From: Acidobacteriota bacterium
Lineage (GTDB): Bacteria > Acidobacteriota > Vicinamibacteria > Vicinamibacterales > UBA2999
Direction of reading: 5' to 3'
DNA: 35,263 nt
NCBI GenBank assembly: GCA_020851325.1
Contig: JADZCY010000050.1
Span: forward strand, 1-35,263
Shown: positions 8,028 through 15,226 of the stretch, piece after piece
Layout: each line of letters starts with the position of its first letter
Position numbering within the stretch: position 1 is the first letter of the stretch
The notes under the pieces: generated by a model
Told to the model about the DNA's origin: nothing
The model's input: the letters and a program-made list of their open reading frames with translations, nothing else
The model's database searches: none
Program-made: the position numbers and the translations under genes

Positions 8028-9235
8028 CTGGCCACCCCGTCCAGCGCGCCACGCCGCGTCGCGAGCGCCTGTTCGTACAACGCTTCCAGGGCCTCGACGG
8101 CGGTGTCCCATCGGTATTGGCGCAGCATCAACTCGCGCCCCTGGCGCGACAGTCGCTGTGACAACCCCGGCGTCGACATCACGTCGATCACCGCATCGGC
8201 AAAGCGCACCGGATCGTCTTCGACCAGCAGGTGCTCGCCGGAGACGACGTCGATGCCTTCGCAGCCAAGTGCCGTGGACACCATCGGCTTACCCATCGAC
8301 AGGCCTTCCAGCACCTTCAGCCGCGTGCCGCTGCCGAAGCGCAGCGGGACCACCACTACGGCGGCCTTCCACACGAACGGCCGGACGTCATCCACCGCCC
8401 CCGTCACCACGACGTGGGGCGACGCCAGTTGCAGCACCTCCGGCGACGGCTCGCCGCCGACGATGAAGAACTTCGCGTTGGGGCGGGCTTCGAGAATGCG
8501 CGGCAGGATGTCCTGCACGAAGAACGTGGCGCCGTCGACGTTCGGGCGGTACTTCATCAGCCCGGTCAGCACGATCATGTCGGGATCGACCGGCGCGTCC
8601 GCCGGAGCGAAGTAATCGGTGTCGACGGCGTTGGGCACGACGGTGGTGGGCGTGCCGGGCACGACGGTCTGCACCACCGCCGCTTCGCGACTCGACGTCA
8701 TCGCGCAGCCGTCGGCGGCGTGCCAGGCGCGGATCTCTTCGCGCTTGAACTTGGTGTACTCCAGCCACCCGAACATCCGCCGCAGCGGCGCCCCTTCGCG
8801 CTCGAAGGTGCGGTAGTACAGCTCGTATTCGATGTTGTGCTCGTCGAGGATCAGCACCGGCGCCTCGGGGAAGCGGAAGCACGCCATCTGGCTGGTGGCA
8901 ACGTGGATGATGTCGAAGGTCTCGCGGCGCGTGAGGTCGTCGATCGCCTGCTGCATGGCCGGCCGCGCGTTCAGATGGTGCTGGAACGACGCCGTCGACG
9001 CCAGCGACGCCAGTTGCGCGACGCGCTTGCCGAAGCGGAACGACGGCGCCGGAACGGTGTGCACCGTGCACAGGGTCCGCAGGTGCGCGACGCTGTCGGC
9101 GTCATCGCCTTCGGAATAGGTGAGCAGCGTGACGTCGTGCCGCCGGACCAGCACCTCGAGGATGTGGTAGACGCGCTTGGCGAATCCCCAGTTGGTCGGA
9201 TACGGCAGCCACGGCGAGAGCAGAAGAATCTTCAT
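8024..9235 (-). CDS. GT4 glycosyltransferase (exopolysaccharide-type)
   Basis: The protein has 403 residues and begins MKILLLSPWLPYPTNWGFAKR, a typical GT-B first strand and glycine loop. The linker and second domain are clear: SREAAVVQTVVPGTPTTVVPNAVDTDYF, DMIVLTGLMKYRPNVDG, AKFFIVGGEPSP, VVPLRFGSGTRLKVLEGLSMGKPMV and CEGIDVVSGEHLLVEDD. The pattern resembles sugar transferases of exopolysaccharide and PEP-CTERM/EpsH-associated loci, but an exosortase is not in the window. A 12-codon upstream extension to 9271 exists; I prefer the ATG at 9235 because the family starts there. Its stop overlaps the TTG start of the FemAB-like gene by two bases, so the two are co-translated. No clear RBS precedes it. 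Confidence 0.85.
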   Translation of the reverse strand: MKILLLSPWLPYPTNWGFAKRVYHILEVLVRRHDVTLLTYSEGDDADSVAHLRTLCTVHTVPAPSFRFGKRVAQLASLASTASFQHHLNARPAMQQAIDDLTRRETFDIIHVATSQMACFRFPEAPVLILDEHNIEYELYYRTFEREGAPLRRMFGWLEYTKFKREEIRAWHAADGCAMTSSREAAVVQTVVPGTPTTVVPNAVDTDYFAPADAPVDPDMIVLTGLMKYRPNVDGATFFVQDILPRILEARPNAKFFIVGGEPSPEVLQLASPHVVVTGAVDDVRPFVWKAAVVVVPLRFGSGTRLKVLEGLSMGKPMVSTALGCEGIDVVSGEHLLVEDDPVRFADAVIDVMSTPGLSQRLSRQGRELMLRQYRWDTAVEALEALYEQALATRRGALDGVAS

Positions 9236-9374
9236 TGAGCGGAGATCGACTTTCCGACGATAACAAATCAACGCCGCAGTGCGGCAACGGCCTGCGCGGA
9301 AGTGTGCAGGACTGCTTCGCCGCTGCCCGTGACCCGCCCCTGCCGCGCCAGCGGGAGCGCGACGACAATCCGCA

Positions 9375-10124
9375 TCATCGCGGCTTGCGGGCGAGGCACA
9401 TCAGCGACGACCCGAACGGCATATCGATGACTCGCAGCGCCGCGGCCTCAGCCGCCACGGCGCCGGTGAGCAACGCGTTGATGGGCGCGGCAGGCACGGT
9501 GATTTCCCACTCGCCCGACTCCGCTTCGCCGCCCTGCCTGGTCCAGCGGTGCCCGACGCGCGCCGCCAGCATCAGTGGAAAGAGACTGGCATACGCGAAC
9601 GTCAGCCGCTCCACCTGAAGACCGGCACCGGCCAGCAGCGCGCGAACCTGTCGTGGTGCGTAGCGGCGGACTTCTTCCGCAAACACCGAATGCGACCCGC
9701 GCAACACTTCGAGCGCGGCGAAGTTGAACACGGCGGCGCCACCGGGCTTCAACACGCGCGCCATCTCACCAGCGGCGTCGGTTTCCACCTGCCCCGGCAG
9801 GCACTGGAACACGTCGAACGAGGTGACCAGATCGAACGTGCCGCTCGCGAACGGAATGGCGCCAATGCTGCCGCGGGCAATGCGCTCGCGACCCTGCGCG
9901 TGCGCGATCTGCAGGCCGTGCCACGTGAGGTCGAAGCCGTAGACGCGGCCGTACGGCTCGAGCATCGACAGGTTCGATCCGGTGCCGCAGCCACAATCGA
10001 GCACGCGACCCGGCGGACGACCAGCCATCGCGGCATCGAGCACGGGACGCAGGAACCAGCGGAAACCACGAAACCAGAAGTGCTCGCGCTCGGCACGCGC
10101 GGTGAGTTCGAGAAGGCGGTCCAT
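9375..10124 (-). CDS. Class I SAM-dependent methyltransferase
   Basis: The protein has 249 residues from the chosen ATG (MDRLLELTARAEREHFWF); eight more residues are possible from 10148, and neither start has an RBS. It has the Rossmann methyltransferase motifs: I (VLDCGCGTGSNL) for SAM binding, II (VYGFDLTWHGL), then FASGTFDLVTSFDVFQCLP and LKPGGAAVFNFAALE. The N-terminal EREHFWFRGFRWFLRPVL motif is usual in methyltransferases of surface-polysaccharide clusters. The C-terminal half ends in a hydrophobic stretch (PINALLTGAVAAEAAALRVID) as in related membrane-associated enzymes. It lies upstream of the GT4 and FemAB-like genes on the same strand, 139 bp away, and diverges from the GT-C triplet. 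The methyl acceptor is unknown; a glycan or a lipid-linked precursor is likely from context. Confidence 0.85.
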   Translation of the reverse strand: MDRLLELTARAEREHFWFRGFRWFLRPVLDAAMAGRPPGRVLDCGCGTGSNLSMLEPYGRVYGFDLTWHGLQIAHAQGRERIARGSIGAIPFASGTFDLVTSFDVFQCLPGQVETDAAGEMARVLKPGGAAVFNFAALEVLRGSHSVFAEEVRRYAPRQVRALLAGAGLQVERLTFAYASLFPLMLAARVGHRWTRQGGEAESGEWEITVPAAPINALLTGAVAAEAAALRVIDMPFGSSLMCLARKPR

Positions 10125-10147
10125 GCGACAGGCGGGGCGACCGGCCA

Positions 10148-10156
10148 TGCTAGCAT
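10148..10156 (+). promoter_or_regulatory. Extended -10 candidate for the GT-C triplet
   Basis: TGC then TAGCAT forms an extended -10 pattern that ends nine bases before the ATG at 10166, with CATACT as an overlapping alternative ending six bases before it. No Shine-Dalgarno lies between. Spacing would give a leaderless or nearly leaderless mRNA for the three-gene unit. Confidence 0.35.
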
Positions 10157-10165
10157 ACTGGCGAC

Positions 10166-11797
10166 ATGCGTTCCCGCGGAGTCCGCGAGGCCACGGCTGT
10201 TGTCCTCGCAGCGGCGGCGCTGACGTCGATCCTCACCTATCCGCTCGCCTTCAAGATCGATCGCGTCGGCCGCGTCGACACCGACGATGGCCGGTGGAGC
10301 ATCTGGGTGGTGTCGTGGGTGGCGCACGCGCTGACAACGGACCCCGTCGGCGTCTATCAGGCCAACATCTTCTATCCGCAGCGGAACGCGCTGGCGTTCT
10401 CGGAAGCCAATCTCGTCGAGGGTGCCATCGGTGCGCCGGTATGGGCGCTGACGCAGAATCCGTACACGACGCACAACGTCGTCGTGTTCGCGTCGTTTCT
10501 CATCGCGTTCGCCGGTGCGTACTACCTCACCCGCTATCTCACGCAGAGCCGTGAGGCCGCCGTCGTGGCGGCGGTGATCTTCGCCTTCTCGCCGTTCACG
10601 TTTGCCCGCACCGCGCACATCCAGTTGCTCTTCACCGGCGGCATTCCGTTCTGCCTGCTTGCCTTTCATCGCTTTGTCGATCGACACACAATCGGCCGCG
10701 CCGTCACACTCGGCGTGCTGTTGTGGCTGCAGGCGCTGGCCTGCGCGTACTACGGCATCTTCGCCGGCTTGATGGTAGGTCTCGGCACCATCGTCATCGC
10801 CGCCACGCGCGGGTACTGGCGGCAGGCCGACTACTGGCTCGGCATCGGCCTGGCCGCGTTCGTCAGCGTGGCGCTGACCTTTCCGTTCTTCCTGCCGTAC
10901 ATGAGCATCCAGCGCAGCACCGGCTTCGCGCGATCGCTGGACGATGCACGGATGTACGCGGCGGATGCCGGCGCCTGGCTGGCCTCGGCCGCCTGGGCGC
11001 ATCGATGGTGGCTGCCGTGGATCCAGCCGTTCAACGAAGTGCTGTTCCCCGGCGTGATCGCGATCGTGCTGGGGGTCGCGGGTCTGGTGATCGCCGTGCG
11101 GCAGCGCACCGATCGCGAACTGCTGTTGTTCTACGGCCTCACCGCGCTGCTGGCGTTCTGGTTGTCCTTCGGTCCCGACGCCGGGTTGTACACGGCGTTC
11201 TACCACGCCATTCCGGTCTTCAGCTTCCTTCGCGCGCCCGGACGCATCGGCATCGTCGTCGTGTTGTGCCTGTGCGTGATCGGCGCGATCGCCGTTCGCC
11301 AGATGATGCAGGGCCGGCGCCGGGCGCCGCTGCTGACTGGCGCCCTTGCCGTGCTGGCTGCCGCCGAACTGGCGCAGATGCCCCTCGGCTTGCGCGACGT
11401 CCAGCCGCTGCCATCCGTGTACCGCACGCTGGCGATTCAGCCGCCGGGGGCGCTGGTCGAGTTTCCGTACTTCTACAACCGCGGTGACTTCCCCCGGCAT
11501 GCCTATTACATGCTGAACTCGACGTCGCACTGGATGCCATTGGTGAACGGCTACAGCGATCACATCCCGCGCGAGTTTCGCGACGACGTGGTGCCGCTCA
11601 GTTCGTTTCCGACACGCGAGTCGTTCCGCATCCTGGCGCGCGCCGGTGCGCGCTACACGATGTTCCACCTGAACATGTACGACGTTCGCTCGCGTGAACG
11701 CCTGAAGGAACGGCTCGACACCTACCGGGACTACCTGCGGCCGCTGGTGCAGGACGGCGACGTATGGCTCTTCGAGATCGTCGGCTTCCCGAACTAG
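10166..11797 (+). CDS. GT-C-type polytopic membrane glycosyltransferase, paralog 1 of 3
   Basis: The protein has 543 residues, with about 10-12 hydrophobic segments and a soluble C-terminal domain of roughly 150 residues. It resembles the YfhO/PMT-like superfamily of GT-C enzymes that use polyprenyl-phosphate sugars on the outer face of the inner membrane. The first periplasmic loop has an acidic patch (GRVDTDDGRWSIWVVSW), then QANIFYPQRNALAFSEANL, which is repeated in the two following genes. Other shared marks are FARTAHIQLLF, RSLDDARMY, FSFLRAPGRIG and LVNGYSDH. It is the most divergent of the three: the central HYDWWSH motif of the others appears only as AHRWWLPW, and its C-terminus is longer. 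It overlaps the next gene by 34 bp. No biochemical activity can be stated from sequence. Confidence 0.8.
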   Translation: MRSRGVREATAVVLAAAALTSILTYPLAFKIDRVGRVDTDDGRWSIWVVSWVAHALTTDPVGVYQANIFYPQRNALAFSEANLVEGAIGAPVWALTQNPYTTHNVVVFASFLIAFAGAYYLTRYLTQSREAAVVAAVIFAFSPFTFARTAHIQLLFTGGIPFCLLAFHRFVDRHTIGRAVTLGVLLWLQALACAYYGIFAGLMVGLGTIVIAATRGYWRQADYWLGIGLAAFVSVALTFPFFLPYMSIQRSTGFARSLDDARMYAADAGAWLASAAWAHRWWLPWIQPFNEVLFPGVIAIVLGVAGLVIAVRQRTDRELLLFYGLTALLAFWLSFGPDAGLYTAFYHAIPVFSFLRAPGRIGIVVVLCLCVIGAIAVRQMMQGRRRAPLLTGALAVLAAAELAQMPLGLRDVQPLPSVYRTLAIQPPGALVEFPYFYNRGDFPRHAYYMLNSTSHWMPLVNGYSDHIPREFRDDVVPLSSFPTRESFRILARAGARYTMFHLNMYDVRSRERLKERLDTYRDYLRPLVQDGDVWLFEIVGFPN

Positions 11798-13365
11798 CCA
11801 TCTTCGTTGTCGCTGCCGTGCTGCACACGTGGCCGCTGGCGAGCGCGCCGGCCACGCTTGGCCGCATCGACAACGCCGACACCGCGCTCAACGCGTGGGC
11901 GATTGCCTGGGTCGGGATGGCGGTCATCACCAAGCCGCTGCACCTGTTCGACGCCAACATCTTCTATCCCGAACCGCGAACCCTCGCCTTTTCCGAGGTG
12001 ATGCTGCCACAGGCGATCATGGGCGCGCCGCTCACGTGGCTCGGTTGGGATCCGGTGCTCGTCTACAACCTGCTGGTGCTCGCCGGATTCGCCTTGAGCG
12101 GTTGGAGCATGGCGTGGCTCGTGTCGCAGTGGACCGGCGATCGCGTCGCCGGCGTCGTCGCCGGTCTGGCCTACGCGTTCAACGCGCACATCCTCGTGCG
12201 CTTCGCCCACCTGCAGGCGATGCACGTGCAGTACTTGCCGCTGGCGTTGTACGCGCTCGACATGCTGCTGCGCCGGCCGTCGTGGCGCTGGTCGGCGCTG
12301 GTCGCCCTGGCCTGCGTGCTGCAGGCGCTGACGTCGAACTACCTGCTCGTCATGACCGTCTTCGCGATGGCCGCCGCCGTCGCCGTGCGGCCCGAAAGCT
12401 GGCGAGCGCCGCAATTGCGATCGATCGCCGCCGCCGGCGTGCTGTCGGCGATCGCGCTGGCGCCGTTCCTGTATCCGTACTGGCTGGCGCACACGCAGCA
12501 GGGACTCGAGCGCACCTTCGACGATGTGATGCTGTATTCGGGGACGTGGCGCGACTGGCTGTCGACGGCGTCGAACCTGCACTACGACTGGTGGAGCCAC
12601 GCGTGGTTTGCCGGATCGAAGTCGTCGAACTTTCCCGGCGTCACCGTGCTGCTGTTGTCCGCCGCGGCGATGGCCACCGGCACTGCCTGGCGTGACCCGC
12701 GTGCGCGCATGGCGCTGGCCATCGGCATCATCGGGTTTGTGCTGTCGTTCGGCGGTCACCTGCCCGGCTATCGCCAGCTATTCGATCTGCTGCCACTGCT
12801 CAAAGGCATCCGCGTCGTCGCGCGCTTCGGGTGGATGACGCTGTTCGCGCTGCCGATTCTCGCCGGATTCGCACTGGCGGCGTGGCGCAGGAGGCTGCCG
12901 CCGGCAGCCGGTCTCGCGGTCGGCGTCGTCGCCGCGGTGCTGGTGACGGCGGAGGCCACACGCGCGCCTATGAGCTTCGTTGTCTGGGACGGCATTCCGC
13001 GCATTTACGATCGCGTGGCGGCGCTCGACAACGCCGTCCTCGTCGAGGTGCCGTTCCCGCCTCGGCAGACGATCTACGACAACGGACCAGCGATGCTCTT
13101 TTCGGCCTGGCACCTGAAGCCGCTGCTGAACGGTTACAGCGGGTTCACGCCGGCCAGCTATGAACAGCATGTGGAGGTGATGCAGGCGTTTCCTGACGCG
13201 GACAGCCTGGCCGCGCTTGCCGCCATAGGCGTCACGCACGTCATGGTGGACGCGCGCCGCGTGCCGCCGGACGTCCTCGAACGCTGCGTCGTATCCGACG
13301 GGCTCGCGCTGCTGGCCGACGATGGGGCGCGGCGCCTGTATGTGTTGACGGCGGCGAGGCCATGA
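11764..13365 (+). CDS. GT-C-type polytopic membrane glycosyltransferase, paralog 2 of 3
   Basis: The protein has 533 residues and begins MALRDRRLPELAIFVVAAVLHTWPLA. The first loop carries GRIDNADTALNAWAIAWVG and DANIFYPEPRTLAFSEVMLP. It continues with VRFAHLQAMHVQYLPLALYALD, RTFDDVMLYSGTWRDWLST, NLHYDWWSHAWF, a run of hydrophobic segments, RVVARFGWM, and a soluble C-terminus with LLNGYSGFTPASYEQHVEVM. These match paralog 3 closely and paralog 1 more loosely. The ATG lies inside paralog 1 with AGGACGG upstream. The C-terminal residues (VVSDGLALLADDGARRLYVL) are nearly the same as those of paralog 3, which indicates recent duplication. Like its neighbours it is predicted to transfer a sugar from a lipid carrier at the periplasmic face. 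Confidence 0.82.
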   Translation: MALRDRRLPELAIFVVAAVLHTWPLASAPATLGRIDNADTALNAWAIAWVGMAVITKPLHLFDANIFYPEPRTLAFSEVMLPQAIMGAPLTWLGWDPVLVYNLLVLAGFALSGWSMAWLVSQWTGDRVAGVVAGLAYAFNAHILVRFAHLQAMHVQYLPLALYALDMLLRRPSWRWSALVALACVLQALTSNYLLVMTVFAMAAAVAVRPESWRAPQLRSIAAAGVLSAIALAPFLYPYWLAHTQQGLERTFDDVMLYSGTWRDWLSTASNLHYDWWSHAWFAGSKSSNFPGVTVLLLSAAAMATGTAWRDPRARMALAIGIIGFVLSFGGHLPGYRQLFDLLPLLKGIRVVARFGWMTLFALPILAGFALAAWRRRLPPAAGLAVGVVAAVLVTAEATRAPMSFVVWDGIPRIYDRVAALDNAVLVEVPFPPRQTIYDNGPAMLFSAWHLKPLLNGYSGFTPASYEQHVEVMQAFPDADSLAALAAIGVTHVMVDARRVPPDVLERCVVSDGLALLADDGARRLYVLTAARP

Positions 13366-14990
13366 CTGTGCGCCGCGCGGGCCTGCTCGTGCTGTTCGTG
13401 CTGATGGCCGTGCTGCACACCTGGCCGCTGGCGAGCGACATCGGCGGGTTGTCGAGGCTCGACAACGACGACACCGCGCTCAATGTCTGGGCCATCAGTT
13501 GGGTCGCGCACATCATCCCGCGCAATCCTGCGTCGTTCTTCGACGCGCCCATCTTCTATCCGGAGCACCGCACGTTCGCGTATTCGGAGCACATGCTCGT
13601 GCCCGGCCTGATCGGCGCGCCGCTGTCGTGGGCGGGGGTCGATCCAGTCATCGTCTACAACCTGCTGGTCATCGCTGGACTCGCGCTCTCCGGTTGGGCG
13701 ATGTGCCTGCTGATCATCTCGTGGACCGGCAGCACCGCCGCCGGCATCGTCGCCGGATTGCTTTACGGCTTCAACGCACATCTGCTGACGCGCTTCGCGC
13801 ACCTGCAGGCGCTGCACGTCGAGTTCCTGCCGCTCACGCTATGGGCTTTCGATCGGGTCGTGACGGGATGGCCAGGGACAGATCGGGAGACGGGAGGCGG
13901 GAGGCGGGCCGCAGCCGCGCTGCTGCTTGCCGCCGCGTTCGTGCTGCAGGCGCTCTGCTCGAACTACACGTTCGTGTTCCTCAGCGCGGCGCTGCTGGTC
14001 GCGGCGGTCGTGCGCGCCGACGAGTGGCTGTGGCCGTGGCGCGCGGATCGCGTGCGTGCGCTGATGCTGGCCGCCGCTGTCGCCGTCGCCGTGATGTTCC
14101 CGTTCCTGTGGCCTTACTACGAAGTGAGCCGCGAGCAGGGACTCGCCCGCTCGATTGACGAAGTGCGGCTGTATTCCGCGGGACTGCTCGACTATCTCAC
14201 CACCGGTGGACGGCTGCATTACGACTGGTGGAGTCATCGCTTCTTCGAGGGACGGACGGCCCTCTTCCCCGGCGTTACCGCGATGGCGCTGACCGTGTTC
14301 GCGCTGAGCCACGCTACTCTGCGACGCGACCCGCGCGTCCGCATGGCGGTGGCGATCGGCATTGCCGGCGTCGCGCTGTCGTTCGGACCGGCGCTGCCCG
14401 GCTACGCCTGGCTGCACGCGCACGTTCCCCTGCTGCAGGGGCTGCGCGCGGCGGGACGCTGGGGATTCCTGCTGCTGACGGGCGTGGCCATCCTCGCCGG
14501 CTATGGCGTGGCCGCGCTCGAGGCGCTCTACCGTCGATCGCCGTACTGGCTCGCGTCGGTGCTGGCGATCATGGCGCTGATCACGCTCGAAGCGCTGCGT
14601 GCGCCGATGAGCCTCGTGCCGGTGACACCAGTGCCCGCCATCTACGCGCAGGTGGGCGCCGCCAGCGGTCCGCTCGTCGAGTTGCCGTATTACGGCGGAA
14701 TGTCGGTGAGTGAGAACGCGCGCTACATGGTGGCGGCGGCACAACACTTCCGCCCGCTCGTGAATGGATACAGCGGCTTCGAGCCGGCCTCATCTCGCGA
14801 GCGCGCCGAGCGCTGGCGCGCCTTCCCGGCTGCGTCGGTGCTGGACGAAATGCGCGCACTAGGTGTGCGGCACGTGATGCTGCACCTTGCCGGCGTCAGC
14901 GACACGGTGCGCGATCAAGTCGCCGCCGAATCCGCCCTGACACTCGTCGCCGACGACGGCGCGCGGCGGTTGTATGCGTTGCAGCCCTGA
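13362..14990 (+). CDS. GT-C-type polytopic membrane glycosyltransferase, paralog 3 of 3, with an inserted repeat
   Basis: The protein has 542 residues and its ATG overlaps the stop of paralog 2 (ATGA). The same landmarks appear: SRLDNDDTALNVWAISWV, DAPIFYPEHRTFAYSE, TRFAHLQALHVEFLPLTLWAFD, RSIDEVRLYSAGLLDYLTT, RLHYDWWSHRFFEG, LRAAGRWGFLLL and LVNGYSGFEPASSRERAE. Aligned by eye to paralog 2 it has eleven extra residues between WAFDRVV and FVLQALCSNY, and this stretch (about residues 173-183, including DRETGGGRR) is encoded exactly by a copy of the GC-rich repeat found after the gene. The insertion is at the edge of a membrane segment and keeps the frame, so the protein may still be functional. 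Confidence 0.82.
   Translation: MTVRRAGLLVLFVLMAVLHTWPLASDIGGLSRLDNDDTALNVWAISWVAHIIPRNPASFFDAPIFYPEHRTFAYSEHMLVPGLIGAPLSWAGVDPVIVYNLLVIAGLALSGWAMCLLIISWTGSTAAGIVAGLLYGFNAHLLTRFAHLQALHVEFLPLTLWAFDRVVTGWPGTDRETGGGRRAAAALLLAAAFVLQALCSNYTFVFLSAALLVAAVVRADEWLWPWRADRVRALMLAAAVAVAVMFPFLWPYYEVSREQGLARSIDEVRLYSAGLLDYLTTGGRLHYDWWSHRFFEGRTALFPGVTAMALTVFALSHATLRRDPRVRMAVAIGIAGVALSFGPALPGYAWLHAHVPLLQGLRAAGRWGFLLLTGVAILAGYGVAALEALYRRSPYWLASVLAIMALITLEALRAPMSLVPVTPVPAIYAQVGAASGPLVELPYYGGMSVSENARYMVAAAQHFRPLVNGYSGFEPASSRERAERWRAFPAASVLDEMRALGVRHVMLHLAGVSDTVRDQVAAESALTLVADDGARRLYALQP
13880..13908 (-). repeat. Dispersed GC-rich repeat, inverted copy inside paralog 3
   Basis: These 29 bases match the reverse complement of the two copies at 15058 and 15189 at 27 positions. 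The copy lies inside coding sequence and equals the length of the eleven-residue insertion relative to paralog 2. Confidence 0.75.
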
Positions 14991-15020
14991 TCGGTCTCCC
15001 TTCGCTCTTGCCTCTGGCCC

Positions 15021-15037
15021 CGAACGAAGCTCGTTCG
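15021..15037. repeat. Perfect small hairpin between convergent genes
   Basis: CGAACGA-AGC-TCGTTCG is a seven-base-pair perfect stem with a three-base loop, 30 bp after the paralog 3 stop. It lacks a T-run. It may help end the GT-C transcript, or be part of the repeat-rich 15.0-15.2 kb spacer, which contains no gene. Confidence 0.35.
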
Positions 15038-15057
15038 CGGTACAGCGCGACGCGGCT

Positions 15058-15091
15058 TCCCGCCTGCCGCCTCCCGCCTCCCGATCTGATC
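15058..15091 (+). repeat. Dispersed GC-rich repeat, copy A
   Basis: A 34-base sequence beginning TCCCGCCTGCCGCCTCCC and ending GATCTGATC. It is identical to copy B 131 bp downstream, and CGGC precedes both with one differing base between. It is pyrimidine-rich on this strand with internal CCGCCT/CCGCCTCC steps. Confidence 0.85.
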
Positions 15092-15188
15092 GCAGGAACT
15101 GAGGGCGAGACACCCCCGGAAGAAGAAGTCGTCCCGATAGAGCGTGAGTCCCGAAAGACCGTCGATCCCGGCGCCGCGACAGCCGGCC

Positions 15189-15222
15189 TCCCGCCTGCCG
15201 CCTCCCGCCTCCCGATCTGATC
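15189..15222 (+). repeat. Dispersed GC-rich repeat, copy B
   Basis: Identical over 34 bases to copy A in the same orientation. It ends five bases before the stop codon of the convergent lytic transglycosylase gene. The 97 bp between the copies contains no ORF or RNA gene that I recognise. Confidence 0.85.
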
Positions 15223-15226
15223 CGCG

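Noticed and set aside
9749-11668. Long minus-strand frame (639 codons) across the methyltransferase/GT-C boundary
   Set aside because: It is low-complexity Arg/Gln/His sequence and overlaps two well-supported genes.
15058-15222. CRISPR-like array
   Set aside because: Only two direct copies with a 97-bp interval, no further units, no leader and no cas genes; the inverted third copy lies in a gene.
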